Source: Sphagnum compactum (Eukaryota > Bryophyta > Sphagnopsida > Sphagnales). Taken from it: DNA of 64,000 nucleotides. The stretch is from NCBI GenBank assembly GCA_965153455.1, contig OZ234493.1:19582213-19646212 (forward strand), given 5' to 3'. A model generated the notes under the pieces. It ran no database searches and was not told the DNA's origin. It saw only the letters and a program-made list of their open reading frames with translations. The translations under genes were made by a program, and so were the position numbers. Every line of letters starts with the position of its first letter. The stretch's first letter is position 1. Of the stretch, positions 13,901 to 24,830 are shown in pieces.

Positions 13901-16380
13901 ATTGTTAATCTTTAAAAAAAGAAGAATGAAAATTTCTGCAAATATTTGGAATGACACTTTAAACAATGTATTTCAAATAAATGAAGTTGTAATTAAGTTC
14001 AACCTTAGCAAGGAGGAGATGGATGTTTAGGGCTATTCAACCATTCACATAAGAGAAAATTTGCACACTCCAATTTCAACGGAAAAGGTTTCGTTCATGT
14101 GATTGGGTAGGAATGTATAGGTATCCAGAGGATCATTTCCATATTGAAGTTCTACAAGTCAATCATGGAGTCTTTATTTAAAGGGTTCAAGGCAAATCAC
14201 ACCTTTGTGTTGTAAAACAATCAAAATACTATAGTTGGTAAACATTCCAAGATTCTAATCCTCAACTAAGTGGAGTAATGATGACTATGACCCTTTGTTA
14301 CAATATTTGTTGAAGGTCATTGGGTAGAGGTTGTTAAGGCATCGGCCAAAACAAATTTCTTTTCTTTTATGGATGATAGAAGGAGGCTTTCTTTTACCTT
14401 AAATGTGGGAAGTGGTTAACTTTTTGAACTACTTAACTAAGTGCAATTGTTGTTTTGTTAATGAATAAGTTGGTTTTGAGAAGACCAATAGAAGAGAATG
14501 GTCTAGTGAACATCAACTTGGTGATTTCGTGGTGGCTTGCAATTATAATGGATGGAGGTTTATAATCCAAGAAAAGCTTTTTTTAAATGGCATTTATTTT
14601 TTCATTATGACAAATTTTGGAAATGGCTCAATACACAAGCAACATGGGAGTTCTTTTGTGTCCATTATCCCTAGCTTACACATTTAGTCTCAAACATGGT
14701 TAGATGGAGGATGTTTACTTAAGAGCAAGGGCTCTTTAACATAGACTCCCAAAGAAATTTAAAATATCTCAGAATATATGGGCTATCATTATAGATCATT
14801 TGGGTTGAATACATTGAACATACCTTCAATATGATTAGGTGGAATAATTATGGAAGAAAGTCTCAAATTTATGGGGAACTCCTTCAATATGTCTAGATTG
14901 CTTGAACATGATATTGTACCTCCTAAGACAAATGCCTTTGCAAGAGGAAGCCATCCTCCAAGCTTTTGATACATCTTGGGGTACACCATTCACCTTTTGA
15001 TGTAGAAAACATTACAAGGTTACTTGGTCACAAGAAGGGATGTGAAGGGGGATTATTATTTTCGATGTTTTCATAAATTACTTGCCTCTATCCCTAGAGG
15101 CATCCTAGTCCTTTGTCTCATGAGGTGGTTTGGTTGTTTGATGCTCTCCATTGTTATTTCCCTCCATTGTTATCTAAAAAAAATATTTTTATTTTCCTAT
15201 TTGTTGTATTCCATGTTTTTATTTTCATATTTATTATAATATTAAATTTTAAAAAAAGGTTCTAACACTTTATAATGCACCAACCAATGAAAATAATAGA
15301 AATCATTCTTGTGACTCTAACACCCTATAAAAATGCTTTTGTCCATGGTTTGATGATTCATTGCAAAAAAACTCTTTGTGCACATGAAAACAAAAAATCT
15401 TTTTTCTCATTTTTCTTCTCCTCCACAACATCCCAATCTTGAAATAAGCCAACAAAATATCACACTACCTCCACACCCAATTCCTCCATGCCAAATTTTC
15501 CACATTGCATACCTTGAACCCATGTCCAATCAATATCATGACATTCATCCCTTAAATCCACCCACATCATGACGATGTTTTATTGCAATCCAATCACCAG
15601 TATCATTTTACAATTGGAAGAGGGATCCATGCTAGTATTATTTGGTTCTTGATTCTAAAAGGAATTTTTTGGTCCTGGTTCTAAAACTTTTAATTTTTTT
15701 CAATGGAACCTTTGGTCTAGTCCTTGGACCGGTCCTTTGAATTTCTAAGACCTTTTGGTTTTTGTCTTTTCTTAAGAAAATTGAAGCTAAGTTTAATTTA
15801 ATATTAAATCTAGTTCCATCTCCATTACACAAAACAAAACAAAATTATTTTGTGTAATTTTATTAAATTTTTCAACTGGTCCATACAATCCAAAATAAAG
15901 ATTATATAATGTTAATTATGTACAACCAATTAAAATTAACTACTTGTGTCAAAAATATGGTCAAGTTGTCTTTTTTGTGGGGGACAAGTTTATACTTATT
16001 TACCTAGAAAAATTGAACCTATTCAAGAAAGGATGATACCCCATTTAGGTTTTAATTCAGTTGCCAAAAAGTCCAATTGCCCGGTTTGGTTCCAATGGTG
16101 TTACTAACAAAACTTTGAACGTCCATCCTGGATATAAGCCTAGAATTTGACCTAGAGCTTTGGATTTGAACCTAACAACAATCCATGCCACAAGTGATTC
16201 CCCCTAAATGGTGGGCATAACATGTATGACATGACCACAATGCAAAGCTCCTCTTGTGGGCAGAGTTTCAGAATTTTTTTCTTAAATTGCCAAAAGAAAG
16301 GAGTAAATTTTTGAGTTTTTGAGTTGCCAATAAAATCTATTTTCTTGCGTTGCACACATTCCGCCGATAATGTGCCTTAC
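10903..16380. other. AT-rich gene-free DNA
   Basis: No gene could be supported in about 5.5 kb. The longest frames are short, overlapping and low in complexity. Around 14160-14760 several lines read as fragments of protein-like text with stops and frame shifts, suggesting an old transposon, but no domain was recognised. T-rich tracts dominate 12600-12740. Confidence 0.5.
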
Positions 16381-17297
16381 AGATCCACTTCAAAAATTGT
16401 GCCGGTGCTTTTACGCTGGTTACAAAATGGGTGGCAGGCGAGAACCGGGACATCGGGACACGGGCCTTGACCGCAGGTAAAACTAACTGCCCCCGGAGAA
16501 CAAACAGGACAGTCGTTGCACTGGAACCTTTCATCGAGGTTCCAGAATCTTCCCATACTCTCGCAAGCCGCCTCTGCGATGCCCGGAGCTCTGCCTCTTC
16601 TTCCCTGCCAAGATTCCCAGACTTTTGCCCGGCCCGACAAAAGCAGCAGCAGCAGCTGCGTAGCTCCTACGGAACTGTCCGCCTTGAATGCTCGTCCTCT
16701 TTGCACCACCTCTTTCCGAATATTAAGAGCTCGAACTAGATATGCCGATGAACATTAGGGGAAAATTACGAAAGGCAAGCACACATGATGGTCGAAGAAC
16801 ATGATGATGATGCTCCGCCCAGCTAATGTCCAACTCCATAGATTTTGCCTCGACTGCATGATTATGCGCATGTGTCTTGCATTCTGTTGACGTTTTGATG
16901 CCTTTGCAAATCTCACCTCTGGTGTCAATTTCTTCTCTCCGTGATCATCTCCTGATTAGGCCCCCAACCATTTCAGCTCCCACGTGTACTAGTCGTCCAT
17001 TTGAGGTCCAGCTTCCGATTTGGTGCTTTCTCTTTGTCGATGCTTGTTCCGTTCTATCTTTGCTCTGTGAAGATCACTGCTCTAAATTTGTGTCGGGTGG
17101 AAATCCTTTTCTTATGATCATTTCCCTTTCTTTCAACTTCGCCACACTTGAGCAGCTAGATTGCTGCGTAGCATACATAGAACTTGTCCTCAGCTCATAG
17201 CAGCATTTGTTGCTTACGCAAACCCAATTCCTTGTTTTCCATAGATGCCCACATCTGAGCTGAAGTAGTAAGAAAACTAAGGTAGCTGCATCCAGAG
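16380..17297 (+). promoter_or_regulatory. GC-richer upstream region of the AP2/ERF gene
   Basis: GC content steps up at about 16380 and stays high to the AP2 start. Several mutually overlapping frames of 80-110 codons occur on both strands (for example 16431-16739, 16516-16758 and 16877-17200 on the plus strand), but none carries a domain. I read this as promoter and 5' leader. A short upstream gene or upstream ORFs remain possible. Confidence 0.4.
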
Positions 17298-19262
17298 ATG
17301 GGCGATGGGGGCGAATCAGAATGGGATTCAGCTACTTCTCATAGGTCGAACTTGCGGGGTAAATTCAAGGAGCAGATCAGAAGATTAAAATGGACCAGAG
17401 TCAATAGAGGCAGAGGCCGCAAATTAGGCACTGCCTGCTTGAGTTTCAGACAGCGTTGTCAGCCTGGTTCTAGTAGTCGCTTAAGCTCAGATTCTCCGGA
17501 AGCCGGGAAAGCTCCAATTTGTAGAGCAAACGAAGCTTCAGATCAGTCTGTAGTGCTACCGAGACTTCACTCTGATGATAGAGGAAAGCGCATTGATCAA
17601 CTCGAGAACAACATAGAGGAGTACTGTGGCGAAGTATCGTGTCTTCCAGCAAATGCAGATGGCACAAATCCTAATTCTCGGGTTCTTGAAAGATGTGGTA
17701 ACAGGGAGGAGACAGCGAATTGCAGCTTGGTTAATCAGATCGTGGGCTGTCATGATTCTCCGATCCTTCATGGAAGTTCCGGCAGTCGAGGGCCAGGGGA
17801 GGAGAAAATCAACGGAATCCGACAGCAGAATAACAAATGGGTAGTTGAGATGCGGGTGGCAGGGAAGGAGAAGCAGCACTTACTGGGGTTCAAACGAATC
17901 TGGCTGGGCACCTACTACACATGGGATGAAGCTGTTCGTGCTCGCGACGTGGGTGTGTTCTATTGCGGCAAAGAGCCTCGCCGCTACTTCTCTCCTGCTT
18001 ATATACCCTTTCTCCCTTCCCTAGAGACACTCATTGTCTCTAGAGAACCTGACAAAATTTCAGCAAGCATAAAAGCTCTCGCTGCGAAGAACTCGACAAA
18101 GCCAGACTTGGGTACCTCTGGTGCTCCTCCTTGCAGTCATCTCTGTCATTCCTGCGCAGCAGCTCAGGTACTGCAGCCCCAGACCATATCACACACAGAT
18201 AATGGTCTCGCTAGTTTGCATCAGGCTCAGACTGAAGGCTTCAAACACTTCCAGGATGTGGATCAAGATCGAAGAGCAGAAGGTGCCCTTCCCCAGGATC
18301 AGCTTGATCAAGCTCAGAGGGATATGGAACAAGCTCAAAGAGCAGCCTGCGCCATTCCCCAGGATCTTGAACATGTTCAGAGGAATATGCAGGATCAAGC
18401 TCGAAGAGCAGCCTATGCCATTCCCCAAGATCTTGATCATGCTCAGAGGGCTATGGTTCCCACTCCACAACAAGCCTTCCCAAATGCAAAGGAACTGGAT
18501 CAATATCAGAACCCACTGTATGATCAGAGAGGTAATGCACAAACCCTAGAAGGTGAAGCTCAAGATCTGGATCAACTAGCCTTGACAAACGTGTTGCCTG
18601 AGGCCACTACCGAGGAAGAAGATTGTGGCTATGGCTGGGACGTCATGGACCATGTCCTCAGACACATGAGTTGCAGTGCATCTGATCAGAATATTGGGGA
18701 TCAATGTAGAAATTTTGTAGATGATTTTGAAGTAGACTACTGGGCTCAGTGGGAAGACCAGAGAAATGGGTGGGAGTTAGGTTTGCTGGATCCATGTGAG
18801 ACTGCGAAATTTGAGATGGGAAATTCATGGCAATATTGCCAATTTGCATCAGGTTCAGTTGTTGGAGCTCTCATGAATCAAGTTGAAAAAGAAGACCATG
18901 CATCAAATTGCATCTTTCCACTTGTGCCTCCGATTTCAGATAGCACAACTGCATACAATAATGTAGATGGATCAAATTGTGTCATTCCACATTTTCTGGC
19001 TCAGATTTCAGATTGCACAACTGAATACAATAGTGCACAGAAAGAAGCTCATGGTCAGAGTTTTGGGGATCATGTGTTTGAATCTGATCAGATGGAAAAT
19101 GGGAGTGAAGACTGTAGACGTTCACCTGGGCTTCGAGAGACAGATTGGAGAATGGACCTTGTGCAGGGTTTGGATCAGATGCAATTTTTTTCACCCTTAT
19201 GGGATGAATTGAATGAGCCAGATTTCGAGCAGGCATACATCAAATGGTTGTCAAATCAATGA
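17298..19262 (+). CDS. Divergent AP2/ERF-domain transcription factor, intronless
   Basis: A single 654-codon exon. A single AP2/ERF-like domain lies at about residues 172-233: GIRQQNNKWVVEMR (compare the usual G-V-R and W-V-A-E-I-R), then a nine-residue LLGFKR-type extension, IWLGT (W202), a Y-T-W-D-E-A-V-R-A-R-D helix and RRYFSP. The G-x-R, W-V-x-E and I-W-L-G-T elements support DNA binding of the ERF/DREB kind. YRGVRxR is reduced to NGIRQQ and AYDxAA to ARDVGV, so it is unusual. Residues about 325-390 hold three imperfect 22-residue Q-rich repeats (ALPQDQLDQAQRD, AIPQDLEHVQRN, AIPQDLDHAQRA). A further duplicated pair (SNCIFPLVPPISDSTTAYNN and SNCVIPHFLAQISDCTTEYN) and acidic W/D/E-rich stretches follow, which look like activation regions. 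Lack of introns fits ERF genes. The start is the first in-frame ATG, after a leader with stops. Confidence 0.85.
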   Translation: MGDGGESEWDSATSHRSNLRGKFKEQIRRLKWTRVNRGRGRKLGTACLSFRQRCQPGSSSRLSSDSPEAGKAPICRANEASDQSVVLPRLHSDDRGKRIDQLENNIEEYCGEVSCLPANADGTNPNSRVLERCGNREETANCSLVNQIVGCHDSPILHGSSGSRGPGEEKINGIRQQNNKWVVEMRVAGKEKQHLLGFKRIWLGTYYTWDEAVRARDVGVFYCGKEPRRYFSPAYIPFLPSLETLIVSREPDKISASIKALAAKNSTKPDLGTSGAPPCSHLCHSCAAAQVLQPQTISHTDNGLASLHQAQTEGFKHFQDVDQDRRAEGALPQDQLDQAQRDMEQAQRAACAIPQDLEHVQRNMQDQARRAAYAIPQDLDHAQRAMVPTPQQAFPNAKELDQYQNPLYDQRGNAQTLEGEAQDLDQLALTNVLPEATTEEEDCGYGWDVMDHVLRHMSCSASDQNIGDQCRNFVDDFEVDYWAQWEDQRNGWELGLLDPCETAKFEMGNSWQYCQFASGSVVGALMNQVEKEDHASNCIFPLVPPISDSTTAYNNVDGSNCVIPHFLAQISDCTTEYNSAQKEAHGQSFGDHVFESDQMENGSEDCRRSPGLRETDWRMDLVQGLDQMQFFSPLWDELNEPDFEQAYIKWLSNQ

Positions 19263-19614
19263 GTCTTTTCTTTCTTTCTTTCTTTTAATTTAACGTCAAT
19301 ACCCGGACCAGAGAGATCCATTTGACGAGAGTCCATCATCCAGCTCCAATTGAAACCTAAACTTCAATTTCAATGTGTCTTATCTTGGAGAATTTTGCCT
19401 TATTTTTATGTGAAAGTCATACACTGTGCACCAAACTGTAAACTAGGGTTCACTTTTAAGTCCTCTATAGTAAGTTGAGTATAAGCAGTGCTGTTGACAA
19501 CCTCTCAACTTCCACTCCTTGAAGACCCACCTCCAAATTCACACTTCTGATTTGCTCTTGGCTTTAAGAAGTTGAACTATGATCTCCACAGTGAACATCG
19601 ATGTCTTTTTTAAA

Positions 19615-19870
19615 GGAATTTTCTGATGCTGCCAAAGTGGCAATCAGCCATAGCAAGATGTAGAAATAGTGGTAAGTGTCTCCCTAAACCAGTTTTGAAA
19701 TAAAAATCTTTAATAAAACCTTCTATATTGTTGGCTACATACTGAAAACCATATATAGAAATCTGGCTACTCTATATACATGTTTTTCACTTCTGGCAAT
19801 TGACTGCCTAAAAAATCACTGCATTTTTGACTTTATGATTCTAGCTTTCACTTCTTGGCAAAATTTCACC
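19615..19870 (+). repeat. Dispersed repeat, copy downstream of the AP2 gene
   Basis: Segments here (CCTTCTATATTGTTGGCTAC, then AAATCTGGC and CACTTCTGGCAATTGA) match, with substitutions, a stretch at about 52030-52140 downstream of the gene at 50594. The part at 19625-19665 likewise matches 51870-51910. Related pieces occur near 2660, 43890 and 63700, so a transposon family is more likely than a duplicated gene tail. Confidence 0.5.
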
Positions 19871-20439
19871 GGGAGCAAAAGGGCTGGCTGCGTATGGTAG
19901 ATTTCTTCCAGCATCACTTATATGGTGGTCGGAAGTAAGATAAGACTCATATCCTCTGTTTTCAATCTCATTTTTTTTGGTTTTGTAGTCCAAAGTTGGA
20001 CTAAATTTTTGGAAGTTTTTTATCATTCATCTTTTGAGTTGAGAAGGTTTTATGCACTTGACCATGGCTCTTCCATCCATGGGCGAATTCCTTTTCATAT
20101 TGAGGTGGGGGAATCTAGAGTCTCCCCAAACCCAAATTAAGTGACTTCAAGTCTCTGATCCTTTTTGGTGCATCTGGAGGGCACATTATCAAGCCAAATC
20201 TGTCCTTTGCAAATGGTGGGGTTTTTTTTTTTTGAAAAAGCAGACACTCACGCCAGTGGGCATTTTGCTTTTCAAAATGCCACACCTGTTTTTTTCTGAT
20301 TTTTGGGTGAGAAATCAAAAAATGAAATTCTTCTGGTGCTATACATAGAGTAATGCCCTTGGGGTGGGGCGTTCCCAAAATAAGCACCCATCTTCGACTT
20401 CATCTTGGGCAGGCACTTATTTCATGAATCTACTTTGAA

Positions 20440-20905
20440 GGTGTTAGAAGTGTTAGTTTAGTTATTTAATTAAATCATGATTAGTTTAGTGTTAAGTTGG
20501 ATTAACATAATTTATTATGTTTTAACTTAGAATTGATTCAAATATAAACATGGTTTGAATTATTCAGTGTTTGGGATATACTCTTGAGGTGTGCATTTAA
20601 AAATCATTTTTGTTTAGATATGATACACAAAGTTAAGGTGTTCTTATATCATTTGTGGGGACAATGATAAATATAAGTGTTCATATGGTAGTGCCCGACA
20701 AAATTGTTACCCTACACTTCATCCATTCGTTGTAAAGAATTCAAACAAATTTTATTTTTCTAGTGTTTTCAGAGGGCACCATATATACTTGCATATCCCT
20801 CTTTGAATAGAGGAGGGATCTTACACCTACTCCTTAAGAGTGGGAGGGATGTTATGCCTACTTGTAGGTGTATGATCCCTCCCATTCTTACACCTGGTGA
20901 TCTAT
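20440..20905 (+). mobile_element. LTR-like sequence (possible solo LTR)
   Basis: It begins TGTTAGAAGTGTTAGTTTAG and later has a TATATA tract (20781-20786), then CTCTTTGAATAGAGGAGGGA, a layout seen in plant Copia LTRs. The stretch 20770-20860 is similar to the reverse complement of 52385-52545, showing a dispersed family. I could not identify the 3' end, a target duplication or internal domains, so the LTR reading is tentative. Confidence 0.4.
20812..20882. repeat. Inverted repeat within the LTR-like segment
   Basis: GGAGGGATCTTACACCTAC (20812-20830) pairs with the reverse complement of 20864-20882 at 18 of 19 positions, leaving a 33-nt loop. It could form a hairpin in an RNA from this region. 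The related copy near 52.4 kb keeps similar blocks. Confidence 0.7.
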
Positions 20906-21554
20906 GAATGTTTAGATTCCCATGAGCAGAGAATATTCTCTAGGTGTGGGCCTGGCCGTGGGTTTCCACCTTGACCTAAGCCCCTTTTTCTTGGAATGGC
21001 CTCGCCTTGGGGCTTTGTCCTACATGTAAAGGATTTTACTCGGCTTATTGTGGCATATTTCATAATGCAGAATATTTCACTTTCTTGCCAAGTGCTGAAT
21101 CTACACTTTAAAAGGCAGAAAGGGCAACTAAAGTCCTTTATACCAGGTACATGCCCAAGGGTATATTCTCTAATACAGAAGGAACCCTTATTCAACATAA
21201 TGTCACAAAAGAGTTCCGTAACCCCTACACCCCTTCCCCCCATTTGATGTAAAAACTAGAAACCTAGCAGAAAATTTCTAGTGTATTTGGAGGTAACTTT
21301 AGAGAGTGCAACAACATCTAATCAGCAGAGAGGTGGGCATTTAGCCTTTCAAAATGCCTGCCTCTTTTTCTTTCTTTTTTGCCCATCCAAATATAAGAAC
21401 AAGATGAAAAATAGATCTAGTAGGGTTTTATGCTAGGCAATACCCTCAGTGTGGGCCATTTCCAAAGTAAGTGCCCCAAATTGAGAAGTCGGAGATCACA
21501 TGTCAAGTATCCAAACACTGAGTTTTTTCATTCCACTCTTTTCTTTCCTTTTCA

Positions 21555-21985
21555 AGGGGATGCCTCACTCCTTGGGTGTTACTCTACATGTAATCATTGA
21601 TGGGCCCTTTACTACAGAAATGCCTCACAATAGGCTTGGGCATTATCTTACACATACTCTCTCACATCAAGAGTTCCCTTGTCAACAAGTGCTTACTTGG
21701 TGAATGCCTTGCTCCTGGGGTGTTATGGTAGGCATAATCTCACATCAAGAGTTCCAAAGGGTCCTCCAATTTGACATAACCTCGGTTACTTTGAAAAATA
21801 AAGAAAATAATATTTCACCTTGGGGTGCTTATTAGGGGAATGCCACCCGACTGGGGCGTTACCGTATGCCTAATCTCATGTCAAGAGTTCCAAAGGGTCG
21901 TCCTATTTGTCATAAAACCTCAGTTCCTTTGGAAAAGAAAGAAAAGACTTCATTCTACTTTGAAATTCTGGGGCACCTTGCTAGT
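21555..21985 (+). repeat. Tandem repeat of about 136 bp
   Basis: Units starting at GAATGCC 21702 and GAATGCC 21838 share a GGGGYGTTA block, then AATCTCAYRTCAAGAGTTCC, AAAGGGTC, a CATAA..CCTC block and a GGGGTGCTT-type end. A weaker partial copy precedes them near 21558-21680 with the same CACATCAAGAGTTCCC. Unit length is about 136 bp. Confidence 0.65.
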
Positions 21986-22069
21986 TCGCTGTTTTGCATT
22001 GAGATATTTCACACACATGCAGCACATGTGATTTATGACACGGTCACTTCAATGAAATCTTCCATTTGG

Positions 22070-22110
22070 TTTAGGGTTTCCTTGGTTTAGGATTTAGGGT
22101 TTAGGGTTCC
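22070..22110 (+). repeat. Short TTTAGGG-rich stretch
   Basis: TTTAGGGTTTCC, TTTAGGATTTAGGG and TTTAGGGTTCCC follow each other within about 40 bp. This resembles the plant telomere heptamer but has only about four imperfect units, so chance or a repair scar is as likely as a real interstitial telomeric site. Confidence 0.4.
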
Positions 22111-22489
22111 CTTGGTTTAGTACCATCTAGTACCCTTCCATTTGGTGGTAAGTTAGGGCCATTACTGTCCTGTCCAAATTATGTGGTAGATAAAGCTCGG
22201 GCAGTAGGCCAGAGTGAACCAGCCCCCATGACTGCACCAGTTGACTGTTCTGTCCATAGGATGGGCTGGATGATTTGCCTCTTTTTCATTCACCTCTTTA
22301 CCTTACGTTAACCAACATTCTACCACAGTCAATCTTTTTTGGCTGCTGACCTTTGACCATTTCTTTTCATTGCCAAATTTTTCTCAACCCTGACCTCCAT
22401 ACTACCCACCCACCTAGCTACTATGCTGAACTAAATCTTAGCCCTGCCTATTAACTAAGAATTAATCAATTACTTACCTTGGCAAAACT

Positions 22490-23185
22490 TTTTATCTCCT
22501 CTTGGCTAAACTTATATTTCTTCTTGGCTAAACTTATAGTTTTTTTGGCTAAACTTCTATCTCTCGGAAAAACCTATATATTTTATTGGCTAAATTTCTA
22601 TCTCTTGGCTAAACCTATATATTTTATTGGCTAACTTTTATTTCTTCGTTAAACTTATATATATTTTTGACTAAACTTCTATCTCTTGGCTAATTCTATA
22701 TTTCTTCTTGGTTAAACTTATATTTCTTGACTAAACTTCTATCTCTTGGTTAAACCTATATATCTTACTAGCTAACTTCTATTTTTTGTTTAAACCTATA
22801 TTTCTTATTGGCTAAACTTCTATCTCTTGGTTAAACCTATATTTTTTCTTGGTTAAACTTATATTTTTTGGCTAAACTTCTATCTCTTGGCTATACCTAT
22901 ATTTCTTCTTGGCTAAACTACTTTTTCTTGGCTAAACTTCTCTCTCTTGGCAAAACTTATATCTTTTGGCTAAACTTATATTCTTTTTTGTTAAACTTAT
23001 ATTTCTTGATTAAACTTATATCCCTTGGCAAAACCTATATATCTTATTAGTTAAAATTATTTATTTTAGTTAGACCTATATTTCTTTTTGGTTAAATTTG
23101 TATATTTTGGCTAAACCTATATTTCTTCTTAGCTAAACTTCTATTTCTTGGCAAACTTTATATATCTTATTGGTTAAACTTATAC
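22490..23185 (+). repeat. Degenerate minisatellite, TTGGCTAAACTTATATTTCT type
   Basis: About 700 bp of tandem units of roughly 18-25 bp, each reading as a variant of CTTGGCTAAACTTCTATCT or CTTGGCTAAACCTATATATT, with two-unit higher-order alternation. The open frame in 22868-23050 is only the repeat read through. The array stops shortly before the first GGTATTGCA motif of the MULE-like element. Confidence 0.85.
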
Positions 23186-24235
23186 CTAATTCCTACTCTA
23201 GAAATTAACCAAAAAGTAAATACATTTTTCAGTAATGCCATTTTAATTATTTGCAAAAGATCTATTTATTGGCAAAACCTACCTACTCACACATCATTAT
23301 ACCTACCTATGCACTTGCAAATTATGGACTTCAATTGCAAAAATTATAATGTAAAATGTGGGTATTGCAATTACGAGAATTGTTTTGGCAGCAATCCTTT
23401 ACCTCCACTTTGGACCATTTAATGCAAGATGTACTTAATTTAATTAAGGAATAGGCTTGATAAATTTAGAGTTAAAAAAAGATCAAACATTTATGAATAT
23501 TTGCACAATTTTTAATACTAATCAAAATCAATTTTAGGTTGGATTTTGGGGGGCAAATTTGGTCAAATTTTCACATACAAATACTTGCAACAGGATGCAT
23601 TTTATCTCTTTTGAAGGTGAATGAAAAAAGTCTCAAGTTGAAGTGACCGCACTAAAAGGAAGAGAATAAACTCTTATTTCATTCATTTAATTTTTTCTTT
23701 TCATTGTGTTTCAATTTTAATTCTTCACTCAATCTTAAAAAATTATTTTGTATGACATTTGTATATGTTTATATAGTTATTAATTTTTATGTCATTTACC
23801 ATTAAAATTGTTTAGGTTTATATATAAATTTTTGGGGCAATTAGTTTTAAACTCTAAGGCTAATGCTTCCATTCATTATAAATTTTAATTGATTATTTTT
23901 AAAATTCAAAACATAGTTGTTATAAATGGCTTTTGTATTCCATTTGTAGTTTTGTTTGTATAATCATTAGGTTGAAAACATTTCTCATTAGGATTATTTA
24001 AGGTTTTAAGTTTAAGGTTTAATGAAATTGTGTGTTGATTTATTTAGGTTGTGTTTTCAAATCAAGATACAACTCCTTTGAATGTGATATGATCCTTTAA
24101 CGTCAACGGTATGATATTTTTTCGTAATCATTTTCTTATGTTTTTTTATTGTTCCTAATTTAAGGAAATCAATTTCTTTGGATGGTTTTAATACGGTCAT
24201 CAAATTTCACTAAAAATGTTCCATGTTTGATATAT

Positions 24236-24830
24236 GGATTTAACATTTTGGCCTCCCATAGATAGTGTGGATTTAAGGTCATAATGCTAATATTACATTT
24301 TGTCACCCACATATAGTGTGCATCTTTAAATTGTCATGTAGGTATTGCATTTCCCTCTCCCATATATAGTGTGGATTATGGTCATAATGTGGGTATTGCA
24401 CTTTCCCCCCCACATACAGTGTGCATCTTTAAATTATCATGTAGGTATTGCATTTAGGGCTCCGACATATAGTGTGGATTAAGGTCATAATGTGAGTATT
24501 GCATTTTCCCCCCATATATAGTGTGCATTTTTAAATTGTCATGCAGGTATTACATTTAGGGTTCGCACATATAGTGTGGATTAATGTCATAATGTGGGTA
24601 TTGCATTTTTTCCCCCATATACAATGTGCATATTTAAATTGTCATGCAGGTATTGCATTTAAGGCTCCCACATATAGTGTGGATTAAGGTCATAATGTGG
24701 GTATTGCATTTTTCCCCCATATATAGTGTGCATCTTTAAATTGTCATGTAGGTATTACATTTTTTTTTCCATAAATAGTGCAGTTTGTTAACTATCATGT
24801 GGGTATTACATTTAGATTATCCATAGATAA
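24236..24830 (+). repeat. Minisatellite upstream of the MULE transposase, plus orientation
   Basis: Alternating half-units of about 50-60 bp. One reads TATAGTGTGGATTAAGGTCA then TAATGTGGGTATTGCATTTT; the other reads TATAGTGTGCATCTTTAAAT then TGTCATGTAGGTATTGCATT. The pair repeats roughly every 105-110 bp, about five times. Nearly every unit carries GGTATTGCA or a one-base variant. The same units occur in reverse orientation inside a transposase intron (26790-27095). The array ends about 260 bp before the transposase start. Confidence 0.9.

Larger units (their letters stand above)
20256..21480 (+). repeat. Two diverged direct copies, 20256-20395 and 21332-21480
   Basis: Both start GTGGGCATTT followed by TTTCAAAATGCC, continue with a T-rich tract, and end in TGCCCTTGGGGTGGGGCG / TACCCTCAGTGTGGGCCA-type text, then AAGCACCC or AAGTGCCCC. 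They are offset by about 1076 bp in the same orientation. They may be duplicated ends of a mobile element or two independent insertions. Confidence 0.45.

Noticed and set aside
22070-22110. Interstitial telomere site
   Set aside because: Only about four imperfect TTTAGGG units, too few to separate from chance in AT-rich plant DNA.
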